The notes under the pieces: model-generated
Told to the model about the DNA's origin: nothing
What the model saw: only the letters and a program-made list of their open reading frames with translations
Databases searched by the model: none
Assembly (NCBI GenBank): GCA_949879765.1
Contig: CATLBQ010000003.1
Location: 1 to 64,000 of the forward strand
Origin: an uncultured Bacilli bacterium
GTDB taxonomy: Bacteria > Bacillota_I > Bacilli_A > ML615J-28 > CAG-313
Direction: 5' to 3'
DNA length: 64,000 nucleotides
Translations under genes and position numbers: made by a program
Shown here: in pieces, positions 8,818-17,202 of the stretch
Layout: every line of letters begins with the position of its first letter
How positions within the stretch are numbered: the stretch's first letter is position 1

Positions 8818-9495
8818 TTATAAAAATAGGGCAATAATGACTGTAGCGATTCCACTTGTTACAATAGCAACAGACGAAATGGCCCCTGCTCTAGCACTCA
8901 TTTCTACTGCTTTTGATGTACCTACGGCGTGTGATGTACCACCAAGCGACATACCCACTGCAGGAGAGCGTTTGATGTGCAATAGTTTTAAAATGAGTGG
9001 ACCCAATAAGGCCCCTAAAATTCCTGTTAAAATGACAGCAGATACAGTAATTCCTTTGATACCACCTAGTTTTTCGGATACTTCTAATGCAATGGGGGTA
9101 GTTACAGATTTAGGAATCAATGACATAATAATGTTTTCATCTAATCCGAGTAAATGTCCAAATAAAAGTACACTGCCAATCGAAACGCTAGCACCAACTA
9201 TTGTACCTACTACAATAGGAAGCCAATAATGTTTTACAATTTGAATACGGTTGAACACAGGAATAGCTAGACAAACCGTTAGAGGGGACAAAAAGTAACC
9301 TACCATAGAAAGACTTTCTGTATATTGCTCTACACTAAATTGGGTGATGACCAAATAGAGGATAATACAAATCGTGGTAAGGAGTAAAGGATTACAAAAA
9401 GGAGATTTTACTTTTTTATAGATATATGTAAAAAGGGCATATAGTCCAAAAGTTAGAAAAATATAAAATAATGGGCTATTGAAGATATTACTCAT
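8818..9495 (-). CDS. lrgB: LrgB-family membrane protein
   Basis: Partner of LrgA, the two-protein membrane system first described as controlling murein hydrolase release and, in some bacteria, pyruvate or glycolate transport. About 225 residues with 6-7 hydrophobic segments; SLIPKSVTTPIALEVSEKLG and SPAVGMSLGGTSHAVGTSKA are diagnostic LrgB blocks. The frame is open from 9516, but AAGGGG best fits ATG 9495 (7-base gap). That start overlaps the lrgA stop by 8 nt, so translation is coupled. Confidence 0.92.
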   Translation of the reverse strand: MSNIFNSPLFYIFLTFGLYALFTYIYKKVKSPFCNPLLLTTICIILYLVITQFSVEQYTESLSMVGYFLSPLTVCLAIPVFNRIQIVKHYWLPIVVGTIVGASVSIGSVLLFGHLLGLDENIIMSLIPKSVTTPIALEVSEKLGGIKGITVSAVILTGILGALLGPLILKLLHIKRSPAVGMSLGGTSHAVGTSKAVEMSARAGAISSVAIVTSGIATVIIALFL

Positions 9496-9883
9496 GGCCA
9501 TGCCCCTTTTCTTCATGAATTTTTTCTTGAATGAGTAATGTTAGATGTACAGATAATGCGATGGCAGTAAATGTAGTAAAAAAACAAATCATACATAGGA
9601 GAAGCATTTTCCAAAGATTAGGCCGAATAACATCAAAATAACTCATTACAGATACAGCAGCAGGAACAAAGAAAAATCCCATATTATCCACAAAAAATGT
9701 GCCTACTTCCGCAATCCATTCAAAATGAATCACTTTTAAATACAACAATATAAATAAAATAATCATTCCAATTAAAGAACCAGGAAAGAAAAATCCCGGA
9801 ATCAATTTAGAAAGCCCAAAAGAAATACATTCACCAGCGAGGCAAAATCCTGTAATCAAGGCTATTTGTTTAAAAATTTTCAT
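9488..9883 (-). CDS. lrgA: LrgA/CidA-family holin-like protein
   Basis: A small membrane protein of 131 residues with four hydrophobic helices, including PGFFFPGSLIGMIILFILL and FVDNMGFFFVPAAVSVM, the conserved LrgA blocks. It ends in a charged His/Glu tail. By family it forms oligomers in the membrane and works with LrgB in the same operon. GAGGTG lies 11 bases before the ATG, a rather long gap. No LytSR-type regulator is adjacent. TACAAT (minus strand, 9913-9918) could be its -10. Confidence 0.9.
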   Translation of the reverse strand: MKIFKQIALITGFCLAGECISFGLSKLIPGFFFPGSLIGMIILFILLYLKVIHFEWIAEVGTFFVDNMGFFFVPAAVSVMSYFDVIRPNLWKMLLLCMICFFTTFTAIALSVHLTLLIQEKIHEEKGHGHE

Positions 9884-9962
9884 ATGTCTTCATTCACCTC
9901 TTATCTTGTAGTATTGTAGCACAAAATAAAGAAGGGATTAAAAAGATTACATATGAAAATGT

Positions 9963-10652
9963 TTACCTCTTTGTAGAAAAATGCTGATTAGAAAGGCAAA
10001 GAAGTACTTGAGAGGGATGATAAAATAACCAAGAAAAATTAATAGTTGATTGAGCAATGTTATCAAAAAAATTAAAAGATAAATCAGGAAAAAAGCCACT
10101 TATATTCATACATCCAACAAAGCAATCACATAATAAAAATAGAATCAGGCCTATAGAAAGGAATTTATTCTTTGTGCTTAGACTAAAAATGACATTCCAC
10201 AACAATTCAATGATGTAAAATATAACCAGACAAATGAAAAGTCGGTTTGGCTCATCTAAAATGAAATAGAGTATACATAAAGGAATCATGATACCCAAAC
10301 GCCCATATATGTGTTTTTTCCAATTTTTTTGAGGGTGTCCTATATAAAGTATATATATAAAATATGTAAATTGTACACATATAAATGAAAGAATTGCCCA
10401 TTCATAACCATCATCTAACCATAAGAAGATGGTATCAGATAGGAGAGTAAAGAAAAAGGCTATGGATAACAAAAGGGAAGAAACTTTCTTTTCCATACCT
10501 AAAAAAAGAAGTGTCATGAGAAAACAACTGACAATAATCCCATAATCTATAGCCAGTTCTGCTTCATAAGAAAACATTTGAACAACATAAATGAAAAGAT
10601 ATAAAATGATATGTATGCCTAAATAAGGATAAAGGATATATTTCTTTTTCAT
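9963..10652 (-). CDS. Multi-pass membrane protein, possibly YhhN/TMEM86-like
   Basis: About 229 residues with seven or eight hydrophobic helices and almost no hydrophilic loops. FTLLSDTIFLWLDD and LFLLCDCFVGCMN place acidic residues inside helices, as in the lysoplasmalogenase-like YhhN family, but the resemblance is weak and I do not claim the activity. Start: ATG 10652 with AGGTGG 5 bases upstream; GTG codons further up overlap that site. It stands alone between lrgA and the divergent GDPD gene. No terminator is obvious downstream. Confidence 0.6.
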   Translation of the reverse strand: MKKKYILYPYLGIHIILYLFIYVVQMFSYEAELAIDYGIIVSCFLMTLLFLGMEKKVSSLLLSIAFFFTLLSDTIFLWLDDGYEWAILSFICVQFTYFIYILYIGHPQKNWKKHIYGRLGIMIPLCILYFILDEPNRLFICLVIFYIIELLWNVIFSLSTKNKFLSIGLILFLLCDCFVGCMNISGFFPDLSFNFFDNIAQSTINFSWLFYHPSQVLLCLSNQHFSTKR

Positions 10653-10716
10653 TCGCACCACCTATCAATAGTATAACACAAGAACATCACTTGCATAACA
10701 TCTTAGATTATAGTTG

Positions 10717-10745
10717 TTGAAAATAAAATCAAGATATGGTAAAAT
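10717..10745 (+). promoter_or_regulatory. Promoter of the GDPD-hisS-EEP operon
   Basis: TTGAAA (10717-10722), a 17-base spacer, TAAAAT (10740-10745). Confidence 0.7.
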
Positions 10746-10778
10746 ATGGCTGACTAGTAAACGAAGAGGATAATAGAT

Positions 10779-11483
10779 ATGAAAATAATCGCCCATAGAG
10801 GATATTCCAAATATGAATTAGAAAATACCAAAGAAGCTTTTCTTGCTGCAGCAAATCGTTCCTATTTTGGAATTGAAACAGATGTAGTTTTATTAAAAGA
10901 TCGGTCAATGGTTCTATTTCATGATGATGATTTGAAACGCCTTGCGGGGCAAGATATTCCAATTAGAAGTCTCAATTATAAAGAGGCTTTGCGCGTAGAG
11001 TTAAATGCAAAAGGGAGTTACCATACATATCATTACCATATGACAACCCCATTAGAATATTTGAGAATTTGTAAACATTATCAAAAATACCCTGTGATTG
11101 AACTCAAATGGGGTTTCGATTATCAAGCGGTTGATGAATTGATGCGTTTATTATTAGATGAAGATATGTATGATAAAAGTATGATTATTTGCTATACCTT
11201 GGATACGGTCTTATATATTAAAAAAACATATCCTAATTATCATGTTCAATTTTTATTAGGAATGTTGTATAGTGAAGACATTATCAATAAATGCTTAGAA
11301 GAGGGAATCAGTTTAGATATTCGATATGATTTAGTAACACAAGAATTGGTAGATCGTTTTCATCAAAAGGGTCTTGAAATCAATGTATGGACTGTAGATG
11401 ATCAAGAAATCTATGAAAAACTACTTCATTTTGGGGTTGACTATCTGACAACCAATATTTTAGAAGAAAAATACAATAAATAA
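10779..11483 (+). CDS. Glycerophosphodiester phosphodiesterase
   Basis: Hydrolyses glycerophosphodiesters to glycerol-3-phosphate and an alcohol, recycling lipid headgroups. The N-terminal HRG (H6-R7), ENT, the E-x-D pair in GIETDVVLL and the HDD motif are the metal-binding and catalytic residues of the GDPD TIM barrel; a late KGLEINVWTVDD block also fits. No signal peptide, so it is cytoplasmic (UgpQ-like). Length 234 is normal. AGAGGA precedes the ATG. Only 12 bases separate it from hisS, suggesting one transcript. Confidence 0.92.
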   Translation: MKIIAHRGYSKYELENTKEAFLAAANRSYFGIETDVVLLKDRSMVLFHDDDLKRLAGQDIPIRSLNYKEALRVELNAKGSYHTYHYHMTTPLEYLRICKHYQKYPVIELKWGFDYQAVDELMRLLLDEDMYDKSMIICYTLDTVLYIKKTYPNYHVQFLLGMLYSEDIINKCLEEGISLDIRYDLVTQELVDRFHQKGLEINVWTVDDQEIYEKLLHFGVDYLTTNILEEKYNK

Positions 11484-11495
11484 AAGAGGTGCATT

Positions 11496-12752
11496 ATGGC
11501 GTTTATCAAAATACCAGTAAAAGGAATGAATGAATTTTTACCAGATGAAATGCGGTTAAGAGAATATGTCATTCGAGAAATCAAAGATACATATGGCAAG
11601 TTTGGTTTCAATATTATTGAAACACCTTGTATGGAACATATAGAAAATTTGTGTTCAAAACAAGGTGGCGATAATGAAAAATTAATTTTCAAAATATTGA
11701 AAAGGGGAGAAAAATTAGATACAACCCATATTGAAACGGAAAACGATTTGGTAGATATGGGAATGCGGTATGATTTAACTGTTCCATTGTCAAGATATTA
11801 TGCCAACAATATGGCCAAATTACCAAGCCCATTTAAAGCGCTTCAGATTGGCAATGTATGGCGAGCAGAACGTCCTCAAAAGGGAAGATTCCGCCAATTT
11901 GTGCAATGTGATATTGATATTTTAGGTGAGAAAAGTAATTTAGCCGAAATAGAATTGATACAAGCCACCACTACATTGCTGACTAAAATCGGTTTTTCAC
12001 AATTTAAAGTAAGAATCAACGATAGAAGAATTCTAAAACAAATGGCTTTATATTGTGGATTACCTGAAGAAAAAAGTGATGCCATATTTATTATCTTAGA
12101 TAAAATGGATAAAATTGGAAAATCAGGTGTCTATCAAGAATTATTAGATGCAGGTTATGAACAAGATTCAGTAGAAAAATATATGCAACTTTTTAAAGAA
12201 GAAAGTTTTATTGGTAATGCCAAAACATATTTTCAAAGTATGGGCATAAACTGCATAGAACAAGAGGTATTAGAAAACATTGACCAAATTATTGATACAA
12301 CAGAAGCTACATCCCATCAACAATTTGATATTACTTTTGACCCAACTTTGGTTAGAGGAATGTCTTATTATACAGGAACTATTTTTGAAATTGAAATGGT
12401 AGAGTTGGCAAGTAGTGTTGCTGGAGGAGGTCGTTATGATAAAATGATCGAAAAATTTACCAATATGAATGTACCTGCTTGTGGTTTTTCCATTGGGTTT
12501 GAACGCATTATTACCATTTTAAAAGAAAAAGAACATCATCTACCTATTGATGGGTTTGAAAAAGTAGCATTTGTGATTGAAAAAAATATTTCTAAGCCAG
12601 CATTAATTGAAGCATTACAAGAAGCAAAGCGTTTAAGAGAACAAGAAAATAAGCAGGTTTTAGTTGTGTATAAGTCGAAAAACTTTAAATTTCAAAAAGA
12701 AAAATTAGCTCAAGAGGGTTATACGGATATCGTATTTAAAGCATATGAATAA
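11496..12752 (+). CDS. hisS: Histidyl-tRNA synthetase
   Basis: Charges tRNA-His. A class II synthetase: motif 2 (GNVWRAERPQKGRFRQFVQ), the histidine-specific RGMSYYTG block, and motif 3 (AGGGRYDKM plus GFSIGFERI) are all present. The C-terminal anticodon-binding domain (about 330-418) follows. AGAGGTG precedes ATG 11496 by 5 bases. Length 418 matches bacterial HisRS. Its last 8 bases overlap the following gene. No T-box leader is seen; it appears to be read from the upstream GDPD promoter. Confidence 0.97.
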   Translation: MAFIKIPVKGMNEFLPDEMRLREYVIREIKDTYGKFGFNIIETPCMEHIENLCSKQGGDNEKLIFKILKRGEKLDTTHIETENDLVDMGMRYDLTVPLSRYYANNMAKLPSPFKALQIGNVWRAERPQKGRFRQFVQCDIDILGEKSNLAEIELIQATTTLLTKIGFSQFKVRINDRRILKQMALYCGLPEEKSDAIFIILDKMDKIGKSGVYQELLDAGYEQDSVEKYMQLFKEESFIGNAKTYFQSMGINCIEQEVLENIDQIIDTTEATSHQQFDITFDPTLVRGMSYYTGTIFEIEMVELASSVAGGGRYDKMIEKFTNMNVPACGFSIGFERIITILKEKEHHLPIDGFEKVAFVIEKNISKPALIEALQEAKRLREQENKQVLVVYKSKNFKFQKEKLAQEGYTDIVFKAYE

Positions 12753-13851
12753 AAAATTTAAAATTGCATTACGATTGATTATAGGAATTTTTGCGTGTAT
12801 AATCTTACTACTTCTTACTTATGTGGTATATATTTCCATTCAGTATTATCGAATTGAAGACTTAAAAGATTATACAAAAATGGTGCAACAAAATCAAAAT
12901 GAAACCGTAACTTTGAATACACCTTATGGTATTACAACATATAACATTGGGTTTGGTGCATATAATCATGATTTCTCCTTTTTTATGGATAGTGGCACAA
13001 TGAAAAATGGAAAAAAAGTATCAGGAACAGGTTCTAGAGCGAATTGTGAACAAACTGTCATTCAAAATACTACTGGAGCTATGCAGACTATTCAAGCATT
13101 GCAACCAGACTTTTGCTTCTTTCAAGAAGTGGATACGGCAGCTAGTAGAAGTTATCAGGTAAATCAATTTGAAATGTTATGCCAATCTTTTGTGGATATG
13201 GCCAATGTACATGTTTCGAATTTTCACTCGGCCTATTTGTTTTACCCATTATTGAATCCTCATGGACAAGTCAATAGTGGTATAGCAACGTTTTCTAGCT
13301 ATCAAGTCAAACAAGTCGTTCGACATAGTTTAGAAATTAGTGATGCTTTTCCTACTAAATTTTTTGATTTAGATCGCTGTTTTTCTGCAACTTATATTGC
13401 TACTGAAACTGCTCATGATTTGGTTATTGTCAATGTGCATTTATCCGCATATGATGAAGGTGGGGTATATCGGAAAAAACAATGGGAGACGCTCAATGCT
13501 TTTTTAGATGAAGAATACCAAAAAGGAAACTATGTAATTTGTGGTGGAGATTTTAATCATGATATTGCAGATAGTGTAGGTCTTTTTGAAACTACGCAAG
13601 AAAAACCCGATTGGGTTTATGTATTAAGTGAGAATGATTTAACCAATCACTATACATTTGCTACAAGCAATCAGATTCCTACTTGTAGAAGTACAGATAT
13701 GCCATATCAAAAAGGTGAAAATTATACTGTCGTATTAGATGGTTTTATTGTATCAGATAATATTATGGTTGAGGAAATTACCAATATAGACACCGATTTC
13801 TTATACAGTGATCATAACCCTGTATATATGAAATTTCAACTGAAAGGATAA
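12745..13851 (+). CDS. Membrane-anchored endonuclease/exonuclease/phosphatase-family protein
   Basis: The N-terminal helix (about residues 6-32) anchors the protein, with the catalytic domain probably outside the cell. The EEP fold motifs are visible: TTYNIGFG, FQEVD (metal-binding Glu), VNVHLSAYD, GGDFNHD and the final SDHNPVY (catalytic His). The superfamily includes nucleases, sphingomyelinases and phosphatases, so the substrate is open. The gene starts inside the last codons of hisS (8-nt overlap). Confidence 0.85.
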   Translation: MNKKFKIALRLIIGIFACIILLLLTYVVYISIQYYRIEDLKDYTKMVQQNQNETVTLNTPYGITTYNIGFGAYNHDFSFFMDSGTMKNGKKVSGTGSRANCEQTVIQNTTGAMQTIQALQPDFCFFQEVDTAASRSYQVNQFEMLCQSFVDMANVHVSNFHSAYLFYPLLNPHGQVNSGIATFSSYQVKQVVRHSLEISDAFPTKFFDLDRCFSATYIATETAHDLVIVNVHLSAYDEGGVYRKKQWETLNAFLDEEYQKGNYVICGGDFNHDIADSVGLFETTQEKPDWVYVLSENDLTNHYTFATSNQIPTCRSTDMPYQKGENYTVVLDGFIVSDNIMVEEITNIDTDFLYSDHNPVYMKFQLKG

Positions 13852-13882
13852 GATAAGGCTTATCAAAGATAAAATAGGTATG

Positions 13883-13905
13883 AAGTAATATTACTTACAT
13901 ATAAT
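13883..13905 (+). promoter_or_regulatory. Promoter with a perfect palindrome ahead of the 13937 lipoprotein
   Basis: AAGTAATATTACTT (13883-13896) is a perfect 14-bp palindrome directly upstream of TATAAT (13900-13905). No good -35 is visible where it should lie, and the palindrome fills part of the spacer. It may be an operator or an activator site. Confidence 0.45.
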
Positions 13906-13936
13906 AAAAACAATAAAGAAAGGAAAAGAAACAAAG

Positions 13937-14695
13937 ATGAAAAAAAGAGTTTTTATTTTAATGACAATGGTGCTTCTTTTTGCTTTAAGTTTTGCAACAG
14001 GATGTAAGAAGAACCAAGAAACAGAAGGCGTTGGATATGGTCTTGTTCATAAAGACTATGTAGGTATCGCAACAATGAAAGTAAAAAAAGAAAGAGTCAC
14101 TTCACTTTCTTTTGAAGAAGTATTCTTACCATCTACATGGGCACAAGTAACTGCTGAAGATGTATCTGAAGATTTAACTGTTCTTCATACTACACATGGT
14201 AGCAATGTTAAACTTGCAAAATATCTTTTAATTGGTGATAAGAAATTTACAGGTACTGCAACTGCTAGTGGTGAAGGTGAAAATCAAACATATACTGTAA
14301 CATATAGTGCAGAAGGAATTGCTGATTTAAAAGCATATGTACAAGCAAGCGAAGAAAATGCAAAATGGTATGCTGAAGCATTACTTGCTAACAAAGCAAA
14401 AGTAGCAGATGCTACATTCAAAGAAGCTACATTTGATTTCTCTGGTAAGACAAAAGGTTTCACAAAAACTGCAGCAAACTACTGGCCTGAAGGTGGAAAT
14501 GGTCTTGGCTGGAAGAAAAATATGCAATATATGGCTGATGCACTTGTTGGTACAAAGATGGACGCAGCAGAAAGCAAAATTGTAAAAGAAGGTAATACAT
14601 GGACTTTCGATGGTGTTACATCACAAGCTACATTAACTGATGCATTAGATTATTACAAAGTTGCACAAAGAGCATACAAAAACGCAACAAAATAA
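13937..14695 (+). CDS. Lipoprotein of unknown function
   Basis: A signal peptide with lipobox FATGC (lipid Cys about 22) is followed by about 230 residues without a family I recognise. It is rich in Ala, Lys, Thr and Gly, with an unusually regular, high-expression-like codon pattern (GCA, ACA, GAA, AAA). The block GLVHKDYVGIATMKVKKE faintly recalls FMN-binding or pilus-like beta domains, but this is not enough for a call. AAAGGA stands about 12 bases before the ATG. Monocistronic with its own terminator. Confidence 0.8.
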   Translation: MKKRVFILMTMVLLFALSFATGCKKNQETEGVGYGLVHKDYVGIATMKVKKERVTSLSFEEVFLPSTWAQVTAEDVSEDLTVLHTTHGSNVKLAKYLLIGDKKFTGTATASGEGENQTYTVTYSAEGIADLKAYVQASEENAKWYAEALLANKAKVADATFKEATFDFSGKTKGFTKTAANYWPEGGNGLGWKKNMQYMADALVGTKMDAAESKIVKEGNTWTFDGVTSQATLTDALDYYKVAQRAYKNATK

Positions 14696-14715
14696 ATAGC
14701 ACGTCAAGGAAATAC

Positions 14716-14763
14716 AAAAAACTACTTTAAAAATAGGAGAAAACTATTTTAAGGTAGTTTTTT
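14716..14763 (+). terminator. Terminator after the 13937 lipoprotein
   Basis: A roughly 19-bp stem with one bulge and one G-T pair, ending in T7. Confidence 0.85.
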
Positions 14764-14798
14764 CATTTGTGATAAAAGCATTTTCCAATTTAAAAATC

Positions 14799-14826
14799 TT
14801 GCAATATATAGGAAAAGTGCTATAAT
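14799..14826 (+). promoter_or_regulatory. Promoter of the PII-like/antiporter operon
   Basis: TTGCAA (14799-14804), a 16-base spacer, TATAAT (14821-14826). Confidence 0.7.
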
Positions 14827-14854
14827 ATATAACGATAAGAAAGAAGGAATTTTG

Positions 14855-15187
14855 ATGAAATTATTTGTTACAGTATTAGTGGAAGGCGAATATATGCCTA
14901 AAATTTTGAAAAAATTATCTGATCATAACTTCCATGGTAGTGTAATGCCAACATTAAGTATTAAGAAAGCATTATTGAATAATCAACATGAGCCAGTACC
15001 GATGTTTGGTGGTATTAGCAAAGTCATTGAATATGATCATTCGCCTAGACCAATGGTCTTTGTTGTTGTCAAGGAAGATGAAGAAGTAAAGACACTTGCT
15101 CGTTTAATCAATGAGGCGACTGGTGGAATTAAAGATAAAGGATTTATGTATGCTTTACCCATTGACTTCTTAGAAGGTATTGAATAA
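14855..15187 (+). CDS. PII-like signalling protein
   Basis: A 110-residue protein with the ferredoxin-like PII layout: an N-terminal KLFVTVLVEGEYMPKILKKL strand-helix, a central loop, and a C-terminal GGIKDKGFMYALPIDFLEG that parallels the nucleotide-binding C-loop region of GlnB (IGDGKIFVLPV). PII and PII-like proteins sense adenine nucleotides or 2-oxoglutarate and bind a partner. Here the partner is probably the antiporter encoded 1 nt downstream. Start ATG 14855 follows AGAAGGA; the TTG just before it is unlikely. Confidence 0.72.
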   Translation: MKLFVTVLVEGEYMPKILKKLSDHNFHGSVMPTLSIKKALLNNQHEPVPMFGGISKVIEYDHSPRPMVFVVVKEDEEVKTLARLINEATGGIKDKGFMYALPIDFLEGIE

Positions 15188-15188
15188 T

Positions 15189-16454
15189 ATGTCACCAATA
15201 TTGAGTATTGTTATTGCGTTAGTTGCAGGACTTTTGTCTACTAGAATTGTGAAGATATTACACTTGCCAAATGTAACAGGATACTTAGTGGTGGGATTGT
15301 TGATAGGACCATCTTGTTTTGATTTATTAACAGAAGATAGTATTCAAGCATTTACGATTATTGTGGATTTGGCGTTAGGATTTATTGCCTTTTCAATTGG
15401 TGGTGAGTTTAAAATTTCCAGTTTAAAAAAGCTAGGAAAAAGTATTTTTTCAATCACATTTGCTCAAAGTATGGCAGCATTAGTTTTAGTCGATGTATTT
15501 GTTATCATCACTTTTGTATGTATGAAATCGTATAATAATGAAAATTTAGCTCTTGCCCTTGTGTTAGGTGCGATTGCTACAGCAACAGCTCCTGCCGCAA
15601 CATTAATGGTTGTACGTCAATACAAAGCAAGAGGCCCTGTTACAGATACACTTTTGCCTGTAGTCGCGTTAGATGATGCCTTTGGCTTGATGTTTTTCTC
15701 ATTGTCTTTTGCGCTTGCAAAAGCATTTGCTACAGGAGAACAATTGACAGTATTAAATATTTTGGTTTGGCCTATTGTAGAAATTGTTGCTTCATTAGGT
15801 ATAGGAGCAATGATAGGAGCAATACTTGCATTTGCTACAAAATGGTTTAAATCTCGGGCCAATCGTCTGATTTTAATGATTACTGCTGTCTTTTTAGGAG
15901 TTGGACTTTGTGAGTTATTTGAAACATTAAATTTACCCTTTGGACTATCATCCTTACTTCTTTGTATGATGATTGGTGCAACGTTTTGTAACCTCAACCA
16001 AGAAGCTTTGGGAATTATGGAGGGATGTGAACGTTGGACACCACCCCTATTTATGCTATTCTTTATTTTATCTAGTGCAGAACTTGATATGAGTAACCTT
16101 GCTAAAATTGGTGTAGTCGGTGTTGTATATTTAATTGCAAGATGTTTAGGAAAATATTTTGGTGCTTATTTTGGTGCAAAAGCCGTTCATGCGGATAAAA
16201 ACGTTGTGAAATATTTGGGACTTACTTTATTTCCACAAGCAGGTGTTGCCATTGGTATGGCTCAAATGGTATCTAAGAAATTTGGTAGTCAGCCCGCAAC
16301 AATGAGTATTGCGACTAGTGTAGTGACCATTGTGCTTTGTGCAACATTGATTTATGAATTATTTGGACCTGTTATTACCAAAATAGCACTAGCCAAATCA
16401 GGAGAAATCCCCCAAGAAACAAAGAGAAAAAAAGAAGAAGCTGTACGAGTTTAA
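15189..16454 (+). CDS. CPA2-family cation:proton antiporter
   Basis: An integral membrane protein of about 421 residues with 12-13 hydrophobic segments. HLPNVTGYLVVGLLIGP is the typical N-terminal KefB/NapA block, AIATATAPAATLMVVRQY the mid-membrane pair of broken helices, and VVALDDAFGLMFFS carries the two ion-binding aspartates. No TrkA-N/RCK domain is attached, so nucleotide sensing may be delegated to the adjacent PII-like protein. ATG 15189 is one base after the upstream stop; a TTG at 15180 overlapping that gene is the alternative. Whether it moves Na+ or K+ is not determinable. Confidence 0.88.
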   Translation: MSPILSIVIALVAGLLSTRIVKILHLPNVTGYLVVGLLIGPSCFDLLTEDSIQAFTIIVDLALGFIAFSIGGEFKISSLKKLGKSIFSITFAQSMAALVLVDVFVIITFVCMKSYNNENLALALVLGAIATATAPAATLMVVRQYKARGPVTDTLLPVVALDDAFGLMFFSLSFALAKAFATGEQLTVLNILVWPIVEIVASLGIGAMIGAILAFATKWFKSRANRLILMITAVFLGVGLCELFETLNLPFGLSSLLLCMMIGATFCNLNQEALGIMEGCERWTPPLFMLFFILSSAELDMSNLAKIGVVGVVYLIARCLGKYFGAYFGAKAVHADKNVVKYLGLTLFPQAGVAIGMAQMVSKKFGSQPATMSIATSVVTIVLCATLIYELFGPVITKIALAKSGEIPQETKRKKEEAVRV

Positions 16455-16474
16455 TCGTACAACTTCTTTTTTTT
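16435..16474. terminator. Bidirectional terminator between antiporter and SGNH genes
   Basis: A 14-bp stem with one mismatch (16435-16448 / 16455-16468). The antiporter stop codon lies in its loop. T8 follows on the plus strand and a T-rich tract on the minus strand. Confidence 0.85.
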
Positions 16475-16476
16475 AG

Positions 16477-17094
16477 TTAATCTTCCACAATGACATTTCT
16501 AAGCCAACGTCTAGCAATAAATTTATGTCCTTCCTCAGTAGGATGTACTCCGTCGATAGAATAAAAGGTTGGTTCATGTTTGATACAAGCACTAGCAAAT
16601 GAGCCATCTAATGCTACATATTCTGAGGCGTATTCTCTAGCTAGCTTTCGAATAATATCAACCTTTTGCCATAATTCTTCACGCATTTTGGTTAGTTCAG
16701 GTGTAATATCAATAATAAATGGTTCAATAATTAAAATAGGCACATTTAAATCCTGTTTAATTTTTTCCAGTAGAGTTCGCAGTTGTTGCTCAAATGCAAC
16801 ATTACTAGTTTCAATATTTCTAGAATAGTGGTGCCATACATCATTCATTCCAATATAAATGGTAATGAAATCGGGGCGAACTTGGAGTACATTTTCTTCA
16901 TATTGTTCAAGCAAATGGAGGGTACGGTTTCCATCTAGTCCACGATTTACAATTTTAATTCGATAATTCTTTAAAGTATCATTGATTCGAGCCACATAAC
17001 CATGACCTAAATCATTTGGATCTTCAAGATTGCGATCTGCTCCAGTAATACAATCACCAAGGAATAAAATAGTACTCTTCTTTTTTATTTCCAT
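16477..17094 (-). CDS. SGNH/GDSL-family hydrolase with Cys in the nucleophile position
   Basis: A cytoplasmic esterase-type protein of about 205 residues. Block I reads LFLGDCITGADRN: the usual nucleophile Ser of GDS is Cys15 (codon TGT). The other blocks are intact: NRGLDGNRT (oxyanion Gly), IGMNDVW (N84), and SIDGVHP (D181, H184). It either uses a thiol nucleophile or has changed activity. Two tandem ATGs are present; the second (17094) lies 5 bases after GAGGTG. The gene has its own leader and shares the bidirectional terminator with the antiporter gene. Confidence 0.85.
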   Translation of the reverse strand: MEIKKKSTILFLGDCITGADRNLEDPNDLGHGYVARINDTLKNYRIKIVNRGLDGNRTLHLLEQYEENVLQVRPDFITIYIGMNDVWHHYSRNIETSNVAFEQQLRTLLEKIKQDLNVPILIIEPFIIDITPELTKMREELWQKVDIIRKLAREYASEYVALDGSFASACIKHEPTFYSIDGVHPTEEGHKFIARRWLRNVIVED

Positions 17095-17202
17095 CATGTC
17101 ACCTCATATGTCAATTCATCCTTTTTTCATTATACTAAAAGATAAGAAAATTTTCAACTAAAATAGTAATAAAATGAAAACGTATACATTAAACAGAATA
17201 AG

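Noticed and set aside
8738..9229. A 163-codon plus-strand frame covering the lrgB region
   Set aside because: It is the antisense shadow of lrgB, which has family motifs, a ribosome site and an operon partner.
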